The notes beneath the pieces are model-generated. The model ran no database searches. It worked only from the letters and a program-made list of their open reading frames with translations, and was not told the origin of the DNA. The position numbers and the translations under genes are program-made. A stretch of 32,462 nt of DNA, from contig JAICQQ010000086.1 in the NCBI GenBank assembly GCA_025937785.1, forward strand, positions 1-32,462, in the 5' to 3' direction. Position 1 is the first letter of the stretch. Each line of letters opens with the position of its first letter. This DNA comes from Polyangiaceae bacterium (GTDB lineage: Bacteria; Myxococcota_A; Polyangia; Polyangiales; Polyangiaceae). Below are positions 14,763 to 22,973 of the stretch, piece by piece.

Positions 14763-16133
14763 TTGTCCACTGACCTCTCGTCGCTCGAGACCGAGGAACG
14801 TGCGAGTGGTCAGAAGTGTCTTCAGCTCGTACTGCTCTGGTCCGCGCACGAACCGGAGCGTGTGGGCGAAGTGTGTGCGGTGACGAGAACCGCCACGATC
14901 GGGCGAGGCGCGAGCGTCGCTGACCAGGACCCCCCCAAACTCGAGTTCATGCGGCAGCGGCCGGGTTCCAATCAGCACACGGGCTACTTGGAAGCGCCGA
15001 CACTTTCGCGCCGGCAGTGGCACCTCGAACCCAGGGGCGTCGAGCTTTGGGTCGAAAGCCACGGCAAGCGGAGGCTGCTGCACAACGGCGCACCGGCAAG
15101 CAGCTGCAAGGCTGCCGTAGGCGACACGCTGGCGGTGGAGGGGGTCGTGCAGTTCCTCGTCGCGAAGCGACCGCGCTTGCTGCGCGGGGCGTGGCACGAC
15201 CACTTCGAATTCGGCAGCCCGGACGCCAACGGCATCGTGGGCGAATCGCCCGAGATCTGGGAGCTGCGCCACGACGTGAGCTTGCTCGGTCGGGGCCAGA
15301 GCCACGTCGTCATTTTTGGGCCTTCCGGCAGCGGGAAAGAGCTGTGCGCACGCGGCGTATGGCGAGCCTCGACGCGCGCCTCCGCCGAATTGGTGTCGCG
15401 TAATGCCGCGAGCATCCCGGCGGGCTTGGTCGAAGCGGAGCTCTTCGGCAACGCTTCGAACTACCCGCACGCCGGCCTGCCTGCTCGTCAGGGTCTGATC
15501 GGCATGGCGCACCAGGGGACGTTGTTCCTGGACGAGGTCGGTGAGCTCCCGGAACACCAACAAGCGAACCTGCTGAGGGTGATGGACACTGGCGAATACC
15601 AACGCCTGGGGGAAGATCGGCTGCAGAAGAGCGACATGCGTGTAGTCGCCGCGACGAATCGTGCACCGGACACTTTGAAGAGCGACTTCCTGGCCCGCTT
15701 CACCGAACGCCTCTCGGTGCCTGGCCTCAATGAGCGCCGCGCCGACGTGCCCTTGCTAGCGCGCCATTTGCTCGCACGCATCTGCGCCGAGAACCCGACC
15801 GACGGGGCCTCGCGGGTCGGCATGGCGCTGACCGATGCGTTGGTGCGCCACCGGTATCGACTCCACCATCGAGAGCTGGAGCGACTGCTGCGGCTCGCCC
15901 GCCGCCACTCGCCGCCGAGCGAGCTCGGGCTCTCGCCAGAAGTGGAGGCCGAACTCGACCTGCCCTCGCCGCAAGTCGAAACCTCCGCCGACGCCGTGCG
16001 CGCCGCGCTGGCCGCGTCGAAGAATGCCTCCGAAGCCGCCAAGCGCCTCGGCCTGCCCAGCCGCTTTGCACTGCACCGCCTGATGAAGCGGCTGGGCATC
16101 GAACCGGACGCGACACGCAAAGGCGCGAGCTGA
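14763..16133 (+). CDS. FHA domain - AAA+ (sigma54-activator type) regulator lacking GAFTGA
   Basis: 456 residues from TTG 14763 (M-STDLSSLETEE), chosen because homologous-looking N-termini begin with such a segment and anything earlier overlaps the kinase. A degenerate FHA domain is at about 18-135 (ATIGRG, LSRRQ in place of SRxH, HNG). The AAA+ domain is at about 160-345: Walker A GPSGSGKE (186-193), Walker B GTLFLDE (252-258), sensor region VAATNR and RFTERLSVPGL. Where sigma54 activators have GAFTGA, this protein has NASNYPHAG (about 230-238). A Fis-like HTH is at about 409-445 (ASEAAKRLGLPSRFALHRLM). It probably responds to phosphothreonine, and the partner may be the divergent kinase. 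Without GAFTGA the usual contact with sigma54 is doubtful. Confidence 0.9.
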   Translation: MSTDLSSLETEERASGQKCLQLVLLWSAHEPERVGEVCAVTRTATIGRGASVADQDPPKLEFMRQRPGSNQHTGYLEAPTLSRRQWHLEPRGVELWVESHGKRRLLHNGAPASSCKAAVGDTLAVEGVVQFLVAKRPRLLRGAWHDHFEFGSPDANGIVGESPEIWELRHDVSLLGRGQSHVVIFGPSGSGKELCARGVWRASTRASAELVSRNAASIPAGLVEAELFGNASNYPHAGLPARQGLIGMAHQGTLFLDEVGELPEHQQANLLRVMDTGEYQRLGEDRLQKSDMRVVAATNRAPDTLKSDFLARFTERLSVPGLNERRADVPLLARHLLARICAENPTDGASRVGMALTDALVRHRYRLHHRELERLLRLARRHSPPSELGLSPEVEAELDLPSPQVETSADAVRAALAASKNASEAAKRLGLPSRFALHRLMKRLGIEPDATRKGAS

Positions 16134-16137
16134 CGCA

Positions 16138-16215
16138 GGGGGCCGAACCCCCACGCCCGCCGCAGTTCTGCTCGCACGGCCCGAACCCCCGGGCGTCTCG
16201 GCGAAAAAGCCGAGA
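16138..16215 (+). terminator. Cluster of short hairpins between the regulator gene and purM
   Basis: Three stem-loops follow the stop: GGGGG-ccgaa-CCCCC (16138-16152), GCCCG-aacccc-CGGGC (about 16180-16195) and TCTCGGC-gaaaaa-GCCGAGA (16196-16215). No T-run follows, so factor-independent termination is uncertain. Confidence 0.4.
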
Positions 16216-16285
16216 AACACACGGGAATCGGCTCAGGATCGCGCGCGCGTGTGAAAGTTCGAGGGCGATGCTATGAAGCGCCGTC

Positions 16286-17314
16286 ATGGCACTTACCTAC
16301 GAGCAGGCCGGCGTCAGCATCACGGAGGGCAATGCTCTCGTCGAAAAGATCAAGCCGCTTGCGAAGAGCACGCGCACCGAACACGTGCTGGACGATGTCG
16401 GCGGCTTCGCCGGCCTGTGCGCGCTGCCCGGCGGCATCGACGACCCGGTGTTGGTGAGCGGTACCGATGGCGTCGGGACGAAGCTCGAGGTGGCCTTCAA
16501 GCTCGGCCGTCACGACACGATCGGCATCGACCTGGTCGCGATGTGCGTGAACGACGTCGTGACCACCGGCGCAGATCCGCTGTTCTTCCTCGACTATTAC
16601 GTGTGCGGCAGCCTCGATACCTCGGTCGCAGCGAGCGTGATCGCCGGCATCGCCGAGGGCTGTAGAATGTCAGGCTGCGCCTTACTCGGCGGCGAGACCG
16701 CGGAGCATCCGGGCAAGCATCCCAAGGGTGAGTACGACCTGGCGGGCTTCGTGGTCGGTGTCGCCTCGAAGCGGGCGCTGCTCGGTCCTGATCGCGTCAA
16801 GGTCGGTGACGCGCTGATCGGCATCGCGTCGAGCGGCCTGCATTCGAACGGGTTTTCGCTGGTGCGCAAGGTGATCGAGCACGCTGGTCTGGGCTACGAG
16901 GACCGTATCGATGGCCTCGATGCACCGCTCGGCCAAGTGTTGCTCACACCCACACGCATCTACGCCACCACGATGCGAGCCCTGCGTCAACGGTTGGGGA
17001 CGGAGCTGCACGCCGCCTGTCACGTGACCGGCGGCGGTATCACCGAGAATTTGCCGCGCGTGCTCGGGGCGAACATGGTCGCACACGTCACCCGTCCCCC
17101 GACGCCGCCAATCTTTCGACTGATCGCCGAGCGTGGCCCGGTGGAGCAATCCGAGATGGATCGAACCTTCAACATGGGCGTCGGCATGATCGTGGTCGTG
17201 GATGCTGCTGTCGTGTCGAAAACGCTCGAGTGCCTGAAGGCTGCCGGAGAGCGCTGCTTCGAACTAGGGACGATCGGCGCAGGCCAAGGCGCGCCCTACG
17301 TGAAGTTCACGTGA
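16286..17314 (+). CDS. purM: Phosphoribosylformylglycinamidine cyclo-ligase PurM (AIR synthetase)
   Basis: 342 residues, full length. It catalyses the ATP-dependent ring closure of FGAM to AIR in purine synthesis. Family motifs are clear: YEQAGVSITEGNALVEKIKP (5-24), DGVGTK (61-66), NDVVTTGADPLFFLDYY, LGGETAEHPG (134-143), YDLAGFVVGV, ASSGLHSNGFSLVRK, HVTGGGITENLPRVL and FNMGVGM. A -10-like TATGAA ends 8 nt before ATG 16286 and there is no clear Shine-Dalgarno. The stop overlaps the GTG of the following oxidoreductase gene (GTGA), so the two are coupled. No other purine gene is in the window. Confidence 0.97.
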   Translation: MALTYEQAGVSITEGNALVEKIKPLAKSTRTEHVLDDVGGFAGLCALPGGIDDPVLVSGTDGVGTKLEVAFKLGRHDTIGIDLVAMCVNDVVTTGADPLFFLDYYVCGSLDTSVAASVIAGIAEGCRMSGCALLGGETAEHPGKHPKGEYDLAGFVVGVASKRALLGPDRVKVGDALIGIASSGLHSNGFSLVRKVIEHAGLGYEDRIDGLDAPLGQVLLTPTRIYATTMRALRQRLGTELHAACHVTGGGITENLPRVLGANMVAHVTRPPTPPIFRLIAERGPVEQSEMDRTFNMGVGMIVVVDAAVVSKTLECLKAAGERCFELGTIGAGQGAPYVKFT

Positions 17315-18879
17315 CGTCCCGCCACTACGACGTCATCGTCCTGGGTCGCTCGATCGGCGCTTTGTCGGTAGCTGCGCTGCTGGCGCGCCGTGAGTTCCGG
17401 GTGCTGCTCTTGGGTCAAGGGGAGCGGCCGCCGATGTATCACGTCGACGCGCACCTGATGTGCCGGCGCACGTTCACGATGCTGTCCGCCACCTCACCCT
17501 GCTGGAAGCGCATTCTTCAAGAGCTGGCACAGACGCAGCGCTTTCGCCGGCGCATTCAAGCGCTCGATCCGATGTTCGTGGTGCTCTCCGGCGAGCGCCG
17601 CATCGCGATACCGCCCGACATCGAACTGTTCTACCGCGAGGTCGAGCGCGAGTTCCCCGAGGTGCGCCAGCTGGTGGACGAAGTGTACGCGATGTTCGCG
17701 CACGTGAACGCGGCGGCCGACGCTGCCTTCGAGCGCGAAGCCGTGTGGCCACCCGGTACCTTCTGGGAGCGCCTCGAGACCGGTCGGATCGCGACGTCGC
17801 TGCCACTGGTAAACGCCGAACAGAACGACCTGTTGGGCAAGTTCCCCGCGGGTCATCCGTATCGCCAGATCATTTGGCTGCCCGCGATGTTCGCGACGCA
17901 CGCCGCGACCCCCGGCGATCAACTCGCGGCGTTCGCGCTCGCGCGACTCCACGGCGCTTGGACCCGAGGCGTGAACGGCCTGGTCTGCGGCGAGCAAGAG
18001 CTCGAGCGTTTCCTGGTCGAACGCATCGAGGCACACGGAGGCGTCTGCCGGCTCGAGCATCGCGCCAGCCGTATCTTGGTGCAACGCGGGGCAGTCTGTG
18101 GAGTCATGCAAGAAGGCGACGAGGAGCCCACCGGGGCGAGCTCCGTGGTCGCGGCGCTGTCGGGTGAGCTAGTCGCCGAGCTGAGCGGCGGCGAGGGCGT
18201 CACCAAGGGCGCTCAGCGCGACTGGCCCCGCCTGACGGCGAGCGCAGGACGTTTCGTCGTCAGCCTGTCGGTGAACCCGGCAGCCTTGCCCGATCCGTTG
18301 AGTCAGGAGGCCTTCCTGATTCCCAGAGGCGACGGGACGCCGAATCCGCGCAAACCGGTCGTGCACCTGCAGCGGCTGGACAGCGCCGATTACCACCCCA
18401 CGCAGAACGGTGAGCAGGCGCCGGCGCTGTTGGTCGCCGAAACGATTCTGCCGATTCGCGGGCCGCTGACCTTGCTCGAAGCGCGCCAAGCCGTACTCAC
18501 GACGCTGCGCGATCAGCTCCCCTTCCTGAACGAGCATTTGATCGCCGTGGACTCGCCGCACGACGGGCTGCCGGCTTACGAGTTCGGAGAACGCGGCATT
18601 CGCGAGATCGATCGCATTCACATCAAGGAGAGCAAGCCGGGCCCCGAACCGATGCAGCCTCTCTGGAACGTGGATCCCCCAGGATTTCTGGGGCTCGGAG
18701 GCGAACCCATCCGCGGTCCGATTCCGGGAACGTTTCTGGTGGGGCCCAGCGTGCTCCCCGCCCTCGGCCAAGAAGGCGAGTTACTCGCCGCCTGGGGCGC
18801 GGCTCGCTTGATCACAAAACACGACAAGCGCCGCCAGAAAATGCGCCAAAAGCTCTGGACGAAGATCGAGACGAACTGA
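17311..18879 (+). CDS. FAD-dependent oxidoreductase (phytoene desaturase-like fold)
   Basis: 522 residues from GTG 17311, which overlaps the purM stop; an 81-nt extension inside purM is rejected. The N-terminal Rossmann dinucleotide motif is YDVIVLGRSIGALSVAALLA (6-25), with G-x-S-x-G in place of GxGxxG, followed by the acidic/basic strand VLLLGQGE. A C-terminal FAD-contact region is plausible around PGTFLVGPSVLPALGQEGEL (about 479-498). The middle holds no recognised substrate motif. The basic tail (KHDKRRQKMRQKLWTK) may contact the membrane. The family acts on lipids, isoprenoids or amines, and the substrate here is unknown. rsmD starts 12 nt later. Confidence 0.75.
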   Translation: MTSRHYDVIVLGRSIGALSVAALLARREFRVLLLGQGERPPMYHVDAHLMCRRTFTMLSATSPCWKRILQELAQTQRFRRRIQALDPMFVVLSGERRIAIPPDIELFYREVEREFPEVRQLVDEVYAMFAHVNAAADAAFEREAVWPPGTFWERLETGRIATSLPLVNAEQNDLLGKFPAGHPYRQIIWLPAMFATHAATPGDQLAAFALARLHGAWTRGVNGLVCGEQELERFLVERIEAHGGVCRLEHRASRILVQRGAVCGVMQEGDEEPTGASSVVAALSGELVAELSGGEGVTKGAQRDWPRLTASAGRFVVSLSVNPAALPDPLSQEAFLIPRGDGTPNPRKPVVHLQRLDSADYHPTQNGEQAPALLVAETILPIRGPLTLLEARQAVLTTLRDQLPFLNEHLIAVDSPHDGLPAYEFGERGIREIDRIHIKESKPGPEPMQPLWNVDPPGFLGLGGEPIRGPIPGTFLVGPSVLPALGQEGELLAAWGAARLITKHDKRRQKMRQKLWTKIETN

Positions 18880-18891
18880 CGAGGGGACGCG

Positions 18892-19458
18892 ATGCGTGTC
18901 ACCGGCGGGAAACTTCGCGGACGAGAGCTCAGAGCGCCCAAGGGCGAGAGAACGCGCCCCACTACCGAGAAGGTTCGCGAAGCCTGGTTCAACATCCTGC
19001 GTGACGTCACGGGGGCGCGAACCCTGGAGCTGTTCGCAGGGACCGGTGCGCTCGGCATCGAAGCACTCTCGCGTGGCGCCCAAGGGGTCGTGTTCGTGGA
19101 AGCCTGGGGACCTGCGCAGAAGGTGCTGAGCGACAACCTCACACGCCTGGACCTGTGGGGTCAGAGCACGCTCGTCCGCACGCGTGCCGAGGCCAGCGTC
19201 AAGCGCTTGCTAGACCTCGGACCGTTCGACCTGTTGCTCGCCGACCCGCCCTGGACGGATCTGGCGCGCTCGTTGGACACGATCGGCCGGCTGCTACAGC
19301 ACGAACTCCTGGAGCACGGTGCGCGCGTGTTCGTCGGCCACCCCGCGCGTCACGAGTTCACCGAGCCCCTGCATCCGGAGCTCGTGAGTGTTGACCGCAG
19401 GGCCTGGGGAGACTCGGGTGCCTCGCTCTTCGACTGGAACCCACCGGCGCGCATGTAG
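18892..19458 (+). CDS. rsmD: 16S rRNA guanine-N2 (G966) methyltransferase RsmD
   Basis: 188 residues, normal size. It transfers a methyl group from SAM to N2 of G966 in 16S rRNA during 30S assembly. Seen: N-terminal MRVTGGKLRGRELRAPKG, RPTTEKVREAWFNIL, SAM motif I LELFAGTGALG (45-55), GIEALSRGA, and the catalytic ADPPW (117-121; the family usually has DPPY/F). GAGGGG lies 5-10 nt before the ATG as a ribosome-binding site. In many genomes coaD follows rsmD; here an AgmX/PglI-domain gene follows. Confidence 0.95.
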   Translation: MRVTGGKLRGRELRAPKGERTRPTTEKVREAWFNILRDVTGARTLELFAGTGALGIEALSRGAQGVVFVEAWGPAQKVLSDNLTRLDLWGQSTLVRTRAEASVKRLLDLGPFDLLLADPPWTDLARSLDTIGRLLQHELLEHGARVFVGHPARHEFTEPLHPELVSVDRRAWGDSGASLFDWNPPARM

Positions 19459-19548
19459 GACGCAGGTAAACTCGGCAGGGAAGCCCGATGTCCCCCGAAC
19501 CCTGGTGCAAGCTGCGTCAAGATCCTCGCGCTTGGTCGGCACGATCGC

Positions 19549-19554
19549 TATAGT
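19549..19554 (+). promoter_or_regulatory. -10 box TATAGT upstream of the AgmX/PglI-domain gene
   Basis: TATAGT matches the -10 consensus at 5 of 6 positions. It lies in the 139 bp gap after rsmD, leaving about 37 nt of leader before ATG 19598. The -35 is not convincing. It suggests the downstream genes can be transcribed apart from purM-rsmD. Confidence 0.35.
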
Positions 19555-19597
19555 CGGCGCTCGTTGCTCACCAGGGGCACTGAACACTCGGAGCAGT

Positions 19598-20188
19598 ATG
19601 GCAACCAGCACGACACCTCCTCCCCCCAAGAACAGCGGCACTGGCTACGTCGCCGCGGGCATCTTGATGCTAATGGCCATGGGAGGGCTGATCTTCTGGA
19701 AGATGTCGGGCAGCAAAACTCCAGAGTCTCAACCGCCACCGCCTCCGAAGCTGGCCGACAAGAAGCCCGTCTTCGATGAGCCCCCCCCTCCACCCCCACC
19801 GGTCGAAGAGACCAAGGACGCGGAGCCCCCCAAGGAAGAGGCGAAGAAGGTCGTGCGGACGGGTAACGCCCCGACTGCCTGCTCGGACCCTTGTAAGGGC
19901 ACGGCTACCGCGCAGCTGCAGAGCGCGCTCGGCGCGAAGGGCGGGCAGGCGCGCGGGTGCTACGAGCGTGCACTCCGCATCAACCCGACGCTGGAAGGCA
20001 GGCTCATGGTCGCGGCGCGCGTGGGAGCCCAAGGGCAAATGTGCAACGCCAACGTCGTCCAGAATTCTCTCGGTGATCCGGGCGTCGCGTCGTGCATCAC
20101 GCAGATGTTCCGTTCCGGTAAGTTCCCGGCGCCTGCGGGTGGCTGCGTCGACGTCAACGTGCCGCTCAATTTCGTAGCGAGGAAGTGA
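19598..20188 (+). CDS. Membrane-anchored AgmX/PglI C-terminal-domain protein
   Basis: 196 residues from ATG 19598, with GGAG four bases upstream; an upstream in-frame extension covers the end of rsmD and is rejected. A short N-terminus and TM (about 16-35) lead into a Pro-rich periplasmic linker (about 42-85). The C-terminal domain (about 95-196) has RGCYERALRINPTLEGRLMV, VQNSLGD, CITQMFRSGKFPAP and GGCVDVNVPLNF. This is the AgmX/PglI C-terminal pattern, TonB-like in layout, known from Myxococcus gliding-motility proteins. It has extra Cys residues (at 95, 99, 121, 149, 166, 183), suggesting disulfides. Role unknown; a periplasm-spanning adaptor is plausible. The lipoprotein start overlaps its stop (TGATG). 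Confidence 0.85.
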   Translation: MATSTTPPPPKNSGTGYVAAGILMLMAMGGLIFWKMSGSKTPESQPPPPPKLADKKPVFDEPPPPPPPVEETKDAEPPKEEAKKVVRTGNAPTACSDPCKGTATAQLQSALGAKGGQARGCYERALRINPTLEGRLMVAARVGAQGQMCNANVVQNSLGDPGVASCITQMFRSGKFPAPAGGCVDVNVPLNFVARK

Positions 20189-20430
20189 TGCGTCCTATCC
20201 TCAGGCTCGTCAGCTTCGCGCTGTGTGCGTGCTTCGTTGCATCGTGGGTGGTTGCCTGCGACGATGACGGCAAGCAGACGTCGTGCGAAGAAATGCCACT
20301 GGCCGACGAAGACGCTGAGGTACCCAGCAACGACCCGGACGTCAGAGCCTGGTGGCGACGAGCTGCCGACGAGCGTTGCGCGACACCTCCGATCGGTGGC
20401 TTCGCAGGAGCTGCCGGCGCTTCCAATTGA
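20188..20430 (+). CDS. Small lipoprotein
   Basis: 80 residues from ATG 20188; GTG 20185 directly before it is an alternative. A lipoprotein signal ends in VVACDDD; Asp directly after the Cys is the residue that can retain lipoproteins in the inner membrane of enterobacteria, a rule not proven here. The mature part has two more Cys (SCEEM, ERCATPP) and is acidic. It overlaps the AgmX/PglI-domain gene by one base and precedes truA by 12 nt. Function unknown. Confidence 0.7.
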   Translation: MRPILRLVSFALCACFVASWVVACDDDGKQTSCEEMPLADEDAEVPSNDPDVRAWWRRAADERCATPPIGGFAGAAGASN

Positions 20431-20442
20431 GGATCCAACTTC

Positions 20443-21252
20443 ATGAATGCGGCGGACGACGCTGCCTCGACGCTGCCGAGCGTGGTGCTCGACGTGGCCT
20501 ACGACGGGCGCGGCTTCTCGGGCTTCACCCGACAAACCAACGGCAAGACGATCGCCGGCTGCCTCGACGAAGCGATACGGTCGATCGATCCTGACGCTTC
20601 GCTGGTGCGGGCAGCCAGCAGAACCGACGCTGGCGTGCACGCCAAGCAACACCCCGTTGCCTTCGATCCCACGCGTGACTTGTCGACGCGCTCGTGGACG
20701 CTGGCTCTGAATGAACGCCTCCCCGACCAGATCGCCGTGCGCCGCGCGCGACGGGCACCGCGGCTGTTCGATCCACGTCACTCGCTGTGGAAGCGGTACA
20801 GGTACGTGGTGCTGCCAGCCCACAGCCGCGACCCGCTCTGGCACGGCAGAGCGTGGCGAGTGCACGAGAGGTTAAACCAGATCGTGATGCAGGAAGCGGC
20901 GGCGCAACTCATCGGAGAGCACGACTTCGCCGCCTTTCGGGGCGCCCGCGACGAGCGGAAATTCACAGTGCGACGCCTGGTTCGCGTCGAGGTGCGTAAC
21001 GGGTGTAGCGACGCCGGCACACTCGAGATCGAAGTCACCGGAACCGCGTTTCTCTACAAAATGGTGAGAATAATCGCGGGAACGCTGGTGGATATCGGGC
21101 GCGGAAGATTGGACGTTGGTGCCATTCCACGCGCCTTCGCCAGCAGGAATCGGACTGACCTCGGGATGACCGCACCCGCTGATGGATTGTATCTCGAGCA
21201 CGTCGAACTCGCGGTGGATACGTTTGACGATTGGCCAGAACGCGCTAATTGA
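20443..21252 (+). CDS. truA: tRNA pseudouridine(38-40) synthase TruA
   Basis: 269 residues. It converts uridines 38-40 in the anticodon arm to pseudouridine. Seen: LDVAYDGRGFSGFTRQTNGK (16-35), catalytic Asp 62 in SRTDAGVHA, PRLFDPRHSLWKRYRYVV, GEHDFAAFRGA (the family usually has a similar HDF segment), TGTAFLYKMVRIIAGTLVDIGRG, and the closing ADGLYLEHVEL. GAGGAT lies nine bases before the ATG. The stop overlaps a possible TTG for the next frame, but that gene probably starts at 21375. Confidence 0.96.
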   Translation: MNAADDAASTLPSVVLDVAYDGRGFSGFTRQTNGKTIAGCLDEAIRSIDPDASLVRAASRTDAGVHAKQHPVAFDPTRDLSTRSWTLALNERLPDQIAVRRARRAPRLFDPRHSLWKRYRYVVLPAHSRDPLWHGRAWRVHERLNQIVMQEAAAQLIGEHDFAAFRGARDERKFTVRRLVRVEVRNGCSDAGTLEIEVTGTAFLYKMVRIIAGTLVDIGRGRLDVGAIPRAFASRNRTDLGMTAPADGLYLEHVELAVDTFDDWPERAN

Positions 21253-21374
21253 CGCGGTCAGTTCCCTCGCGTAGCGTCGCGAACCTCGTGGGCAAGCCGC
21301 CGATCGCCGAAAGGCACGGGGCGAACTCGCGGGCGCTGATGGCGGCAGAAAGAGCAGGGGCGCTGGAGACATCT

Positions 21375-22973
21375 ATGAGCCTAAAGCAGAAGATGGTCGA
21401 ACAGAGCCGCAAGGCGTTCAACAGCCCGGCGCTGATGAAGTGGGTCAGCGATGATCGCTTTCTGAAGGCCGCGGAAGGGGTGCTGGACGCTCGCACGCGC
21501 TTCAAGGACGCTTGGCACGTGCTCCTGAACGGTCACGGTCTACCCAACATCGACCCCGCACTGAACGACGTAGAACTGCACGCCAAGGCCGGTGCAAACC
21601 AGAACGGCGCCTCCACCGCCCCCGCCAACGGGGCCGGTCAGACCCGCAACGGCGCGCGCCGCTCGGCGGCGGGCACCAACGGCCACAGCCATAAGAACGG
21701 TTCGAACTTCGGCGAGGGTTCGAGTGACTTGCACGAGTCGATGAACGAGCGACACTCGCTCTCGAACATCGGGGGCAAAGACGTCCTCGAGAAGTGCTAC
21801 AAGTTCACCGCCGCCGACAACGCGCGCAAGCGCGGCATCTATCCGTTCTTTCGTCCGCTCGACTACAACGACGGGCCCGAGGCGCAGATCAACGGCAAGC
21901 GGGTGATCATGCTCGGGTCCAACAACTACTTGGGCCTGACCACTCATCCCAAAGTCCGCGCTGCTGCGAAGGAAGCGATCGATCGCTTCGGCACGAGCAT
22001 GACCGGGTCGCGTTTGGTCAACGGCTCGATGCGGTTGCACGAAGAGTTCGAAGAAAAACTCGCGGTCTGGATGGGTAAGGAGTCGGCGCTGGTCTTCACC
22101 ACCGGCTACCAGGTGAACATCGCCACCTGCGCGGCGCTGCTCAGCAACAAGCAATCGGTCGCCGTGATCGATCGCAACGTGCACGCTTCTTTGTACGACG
22201 GCTCCCGCCTGGGCCAAGCAGCAGGCGCCCGTCTGGTTCGCTTCAAGCACGCTGATGCCGAGTCGCTCGATCGCGCCCTCGAAGGGCTGAACGCCCACGA
22301 CGGGGCGTTGGTGATCACCGATGGCGTCTTCAGCGCCGAAGGCGAGATCGCCAAGCTCGACGAGCTGGTCCCGGTCGTCAAGAAACACGGCGCTCGCATG
22401 CTGGTCGACGACGCCCATGCGTTGGGCGTCATCGGTCCCGAAGGTCGCGGCACCGCCCACATGTTCGGCCTTTCGGACCAGGTCGATCTGATCGGTGGCA
22501 CCTTCTCGAAGTCGCTCGCGAGCATCGGCGGTTGGTTGGTCGGTGAGCGGAAGGTCCTCGACTACATCCGGCACTTCGCACCGAGCTTCATGTTCGCCGC
22601 GAGCGCTGCACCGCCCTCGATCGCGGCAGCCATGGCCGCGTTCGAGGTCATGGGTGAAGAGCCATGGCGCCGCGAAAAGCTGCGCGAGAACTTCACGTAC
22701 ATGCGTGACGAGCTGACACGCCTCGGCTTCGAGCTGGGCCACACGCAGACTGCCGTCATCCCGATCTTCGTGCGGCAAGATCTGCGCACGATCATGATGT
22801 GGCGCGATCTGCTCGAAGACTGGGGCATCTACACGAACCCCTTCATCTCCCCGGGCGTGCCCCCGAAGAGCGCCATGCTGCGCACCAGCTACATGGCCAC
22901 CCACGAGCGCCCGCAGCTGGACCGCGCCCTCGAAGCCTTCGAAAAAGTCGGCAAAAAGTACAGCGTCATCTAG
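21375..22973 (+). CDS. spt: Serine palmitoyltransferase-like alpha-oxoamine synthase
   Basis: 532 residues from ATG 21375, preceded by GGAG at ideal spacing; a TTG at 21249 is less likely. The PLP fold type I core is at about 155-530. It has GSNNYLGLTTHP (181-192), TGSRLVNGSMRLHEEFEEKL, DRNVHASLYDG, VDDAHALGVIGPEGRGT (344-360) and PLP-binding Lys 379 in GGTFSKSLASIGG. The reaction is decarboxylative condensation of an amino acid with an acyl thioester, giving 3-ketosphinganine if serine and palmitoyl are used. KBL or BioF activity cannot be excluded from motifs alone. The N-terminal 135 residues are unusual: a helical part (1-65) and an Asn/Gly/Ala-rich linker (75-120). The ceramide synthase-like gene downstream favours sphingolipid synthesis. 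Confidence 0.85.
   Translation: MSLKQKMVEQSRKAFNSPALMKWVSDDRFLKAAEGVLDARTRFKDAWHVLLNGHGLPNIDPALNDVELHAKAGANQNGASTAPANGAGQTRNGARRSAAGTNGHSHKNGSNFGEGSSDLHESMNERHSLSNIGGKDVLEKCYKFTAADNARKRGIYPFFRPLDYNDGPEAQINGKRVIMLGSNNYLGLTTHPKVRAAAKEAIDRFGTSMTGSRLVNGSMRLHEEFEEKLAVWMGKESALVFTTGYQVNIATCAALLSNKQSVAVIDRNVHASLYDGSRLGQAAGARLVRFKHADAESLDRALEGLNAHDGALVITDGVFSAEGEIAKLDELVPVVKKHGARMLVDDAHALGVIGPEGRGTAHMFGLSDQVDLIGGTFSKSLASIGGWLVGERKVLDYIRHFAPSFMFAASAAPPSIAAAMAAFEVMGEEPWRREKLRENFTYMRDELTRLGFELGHTQTAVIPIFVRQDLRTIMMWRDLLEDWGIYTNPFISPGVPPKSAMLRTSYMATHERPQLDRALEAFEKVGKKYSVI

Noticed and set aside
14630..14770. Extension of the kinase gene up to GTG 14770
   Set aside because: It would cover the divergent promoter region; ATG 14629 has a ribosome-binding site and sits just before the kinase fold.
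16134..16285. Purine-sensing riboswitch before purM
   Set aside because: The 152 bp gap has only three simple hairpins, no junction core, and a -10-like box right at the start codon.
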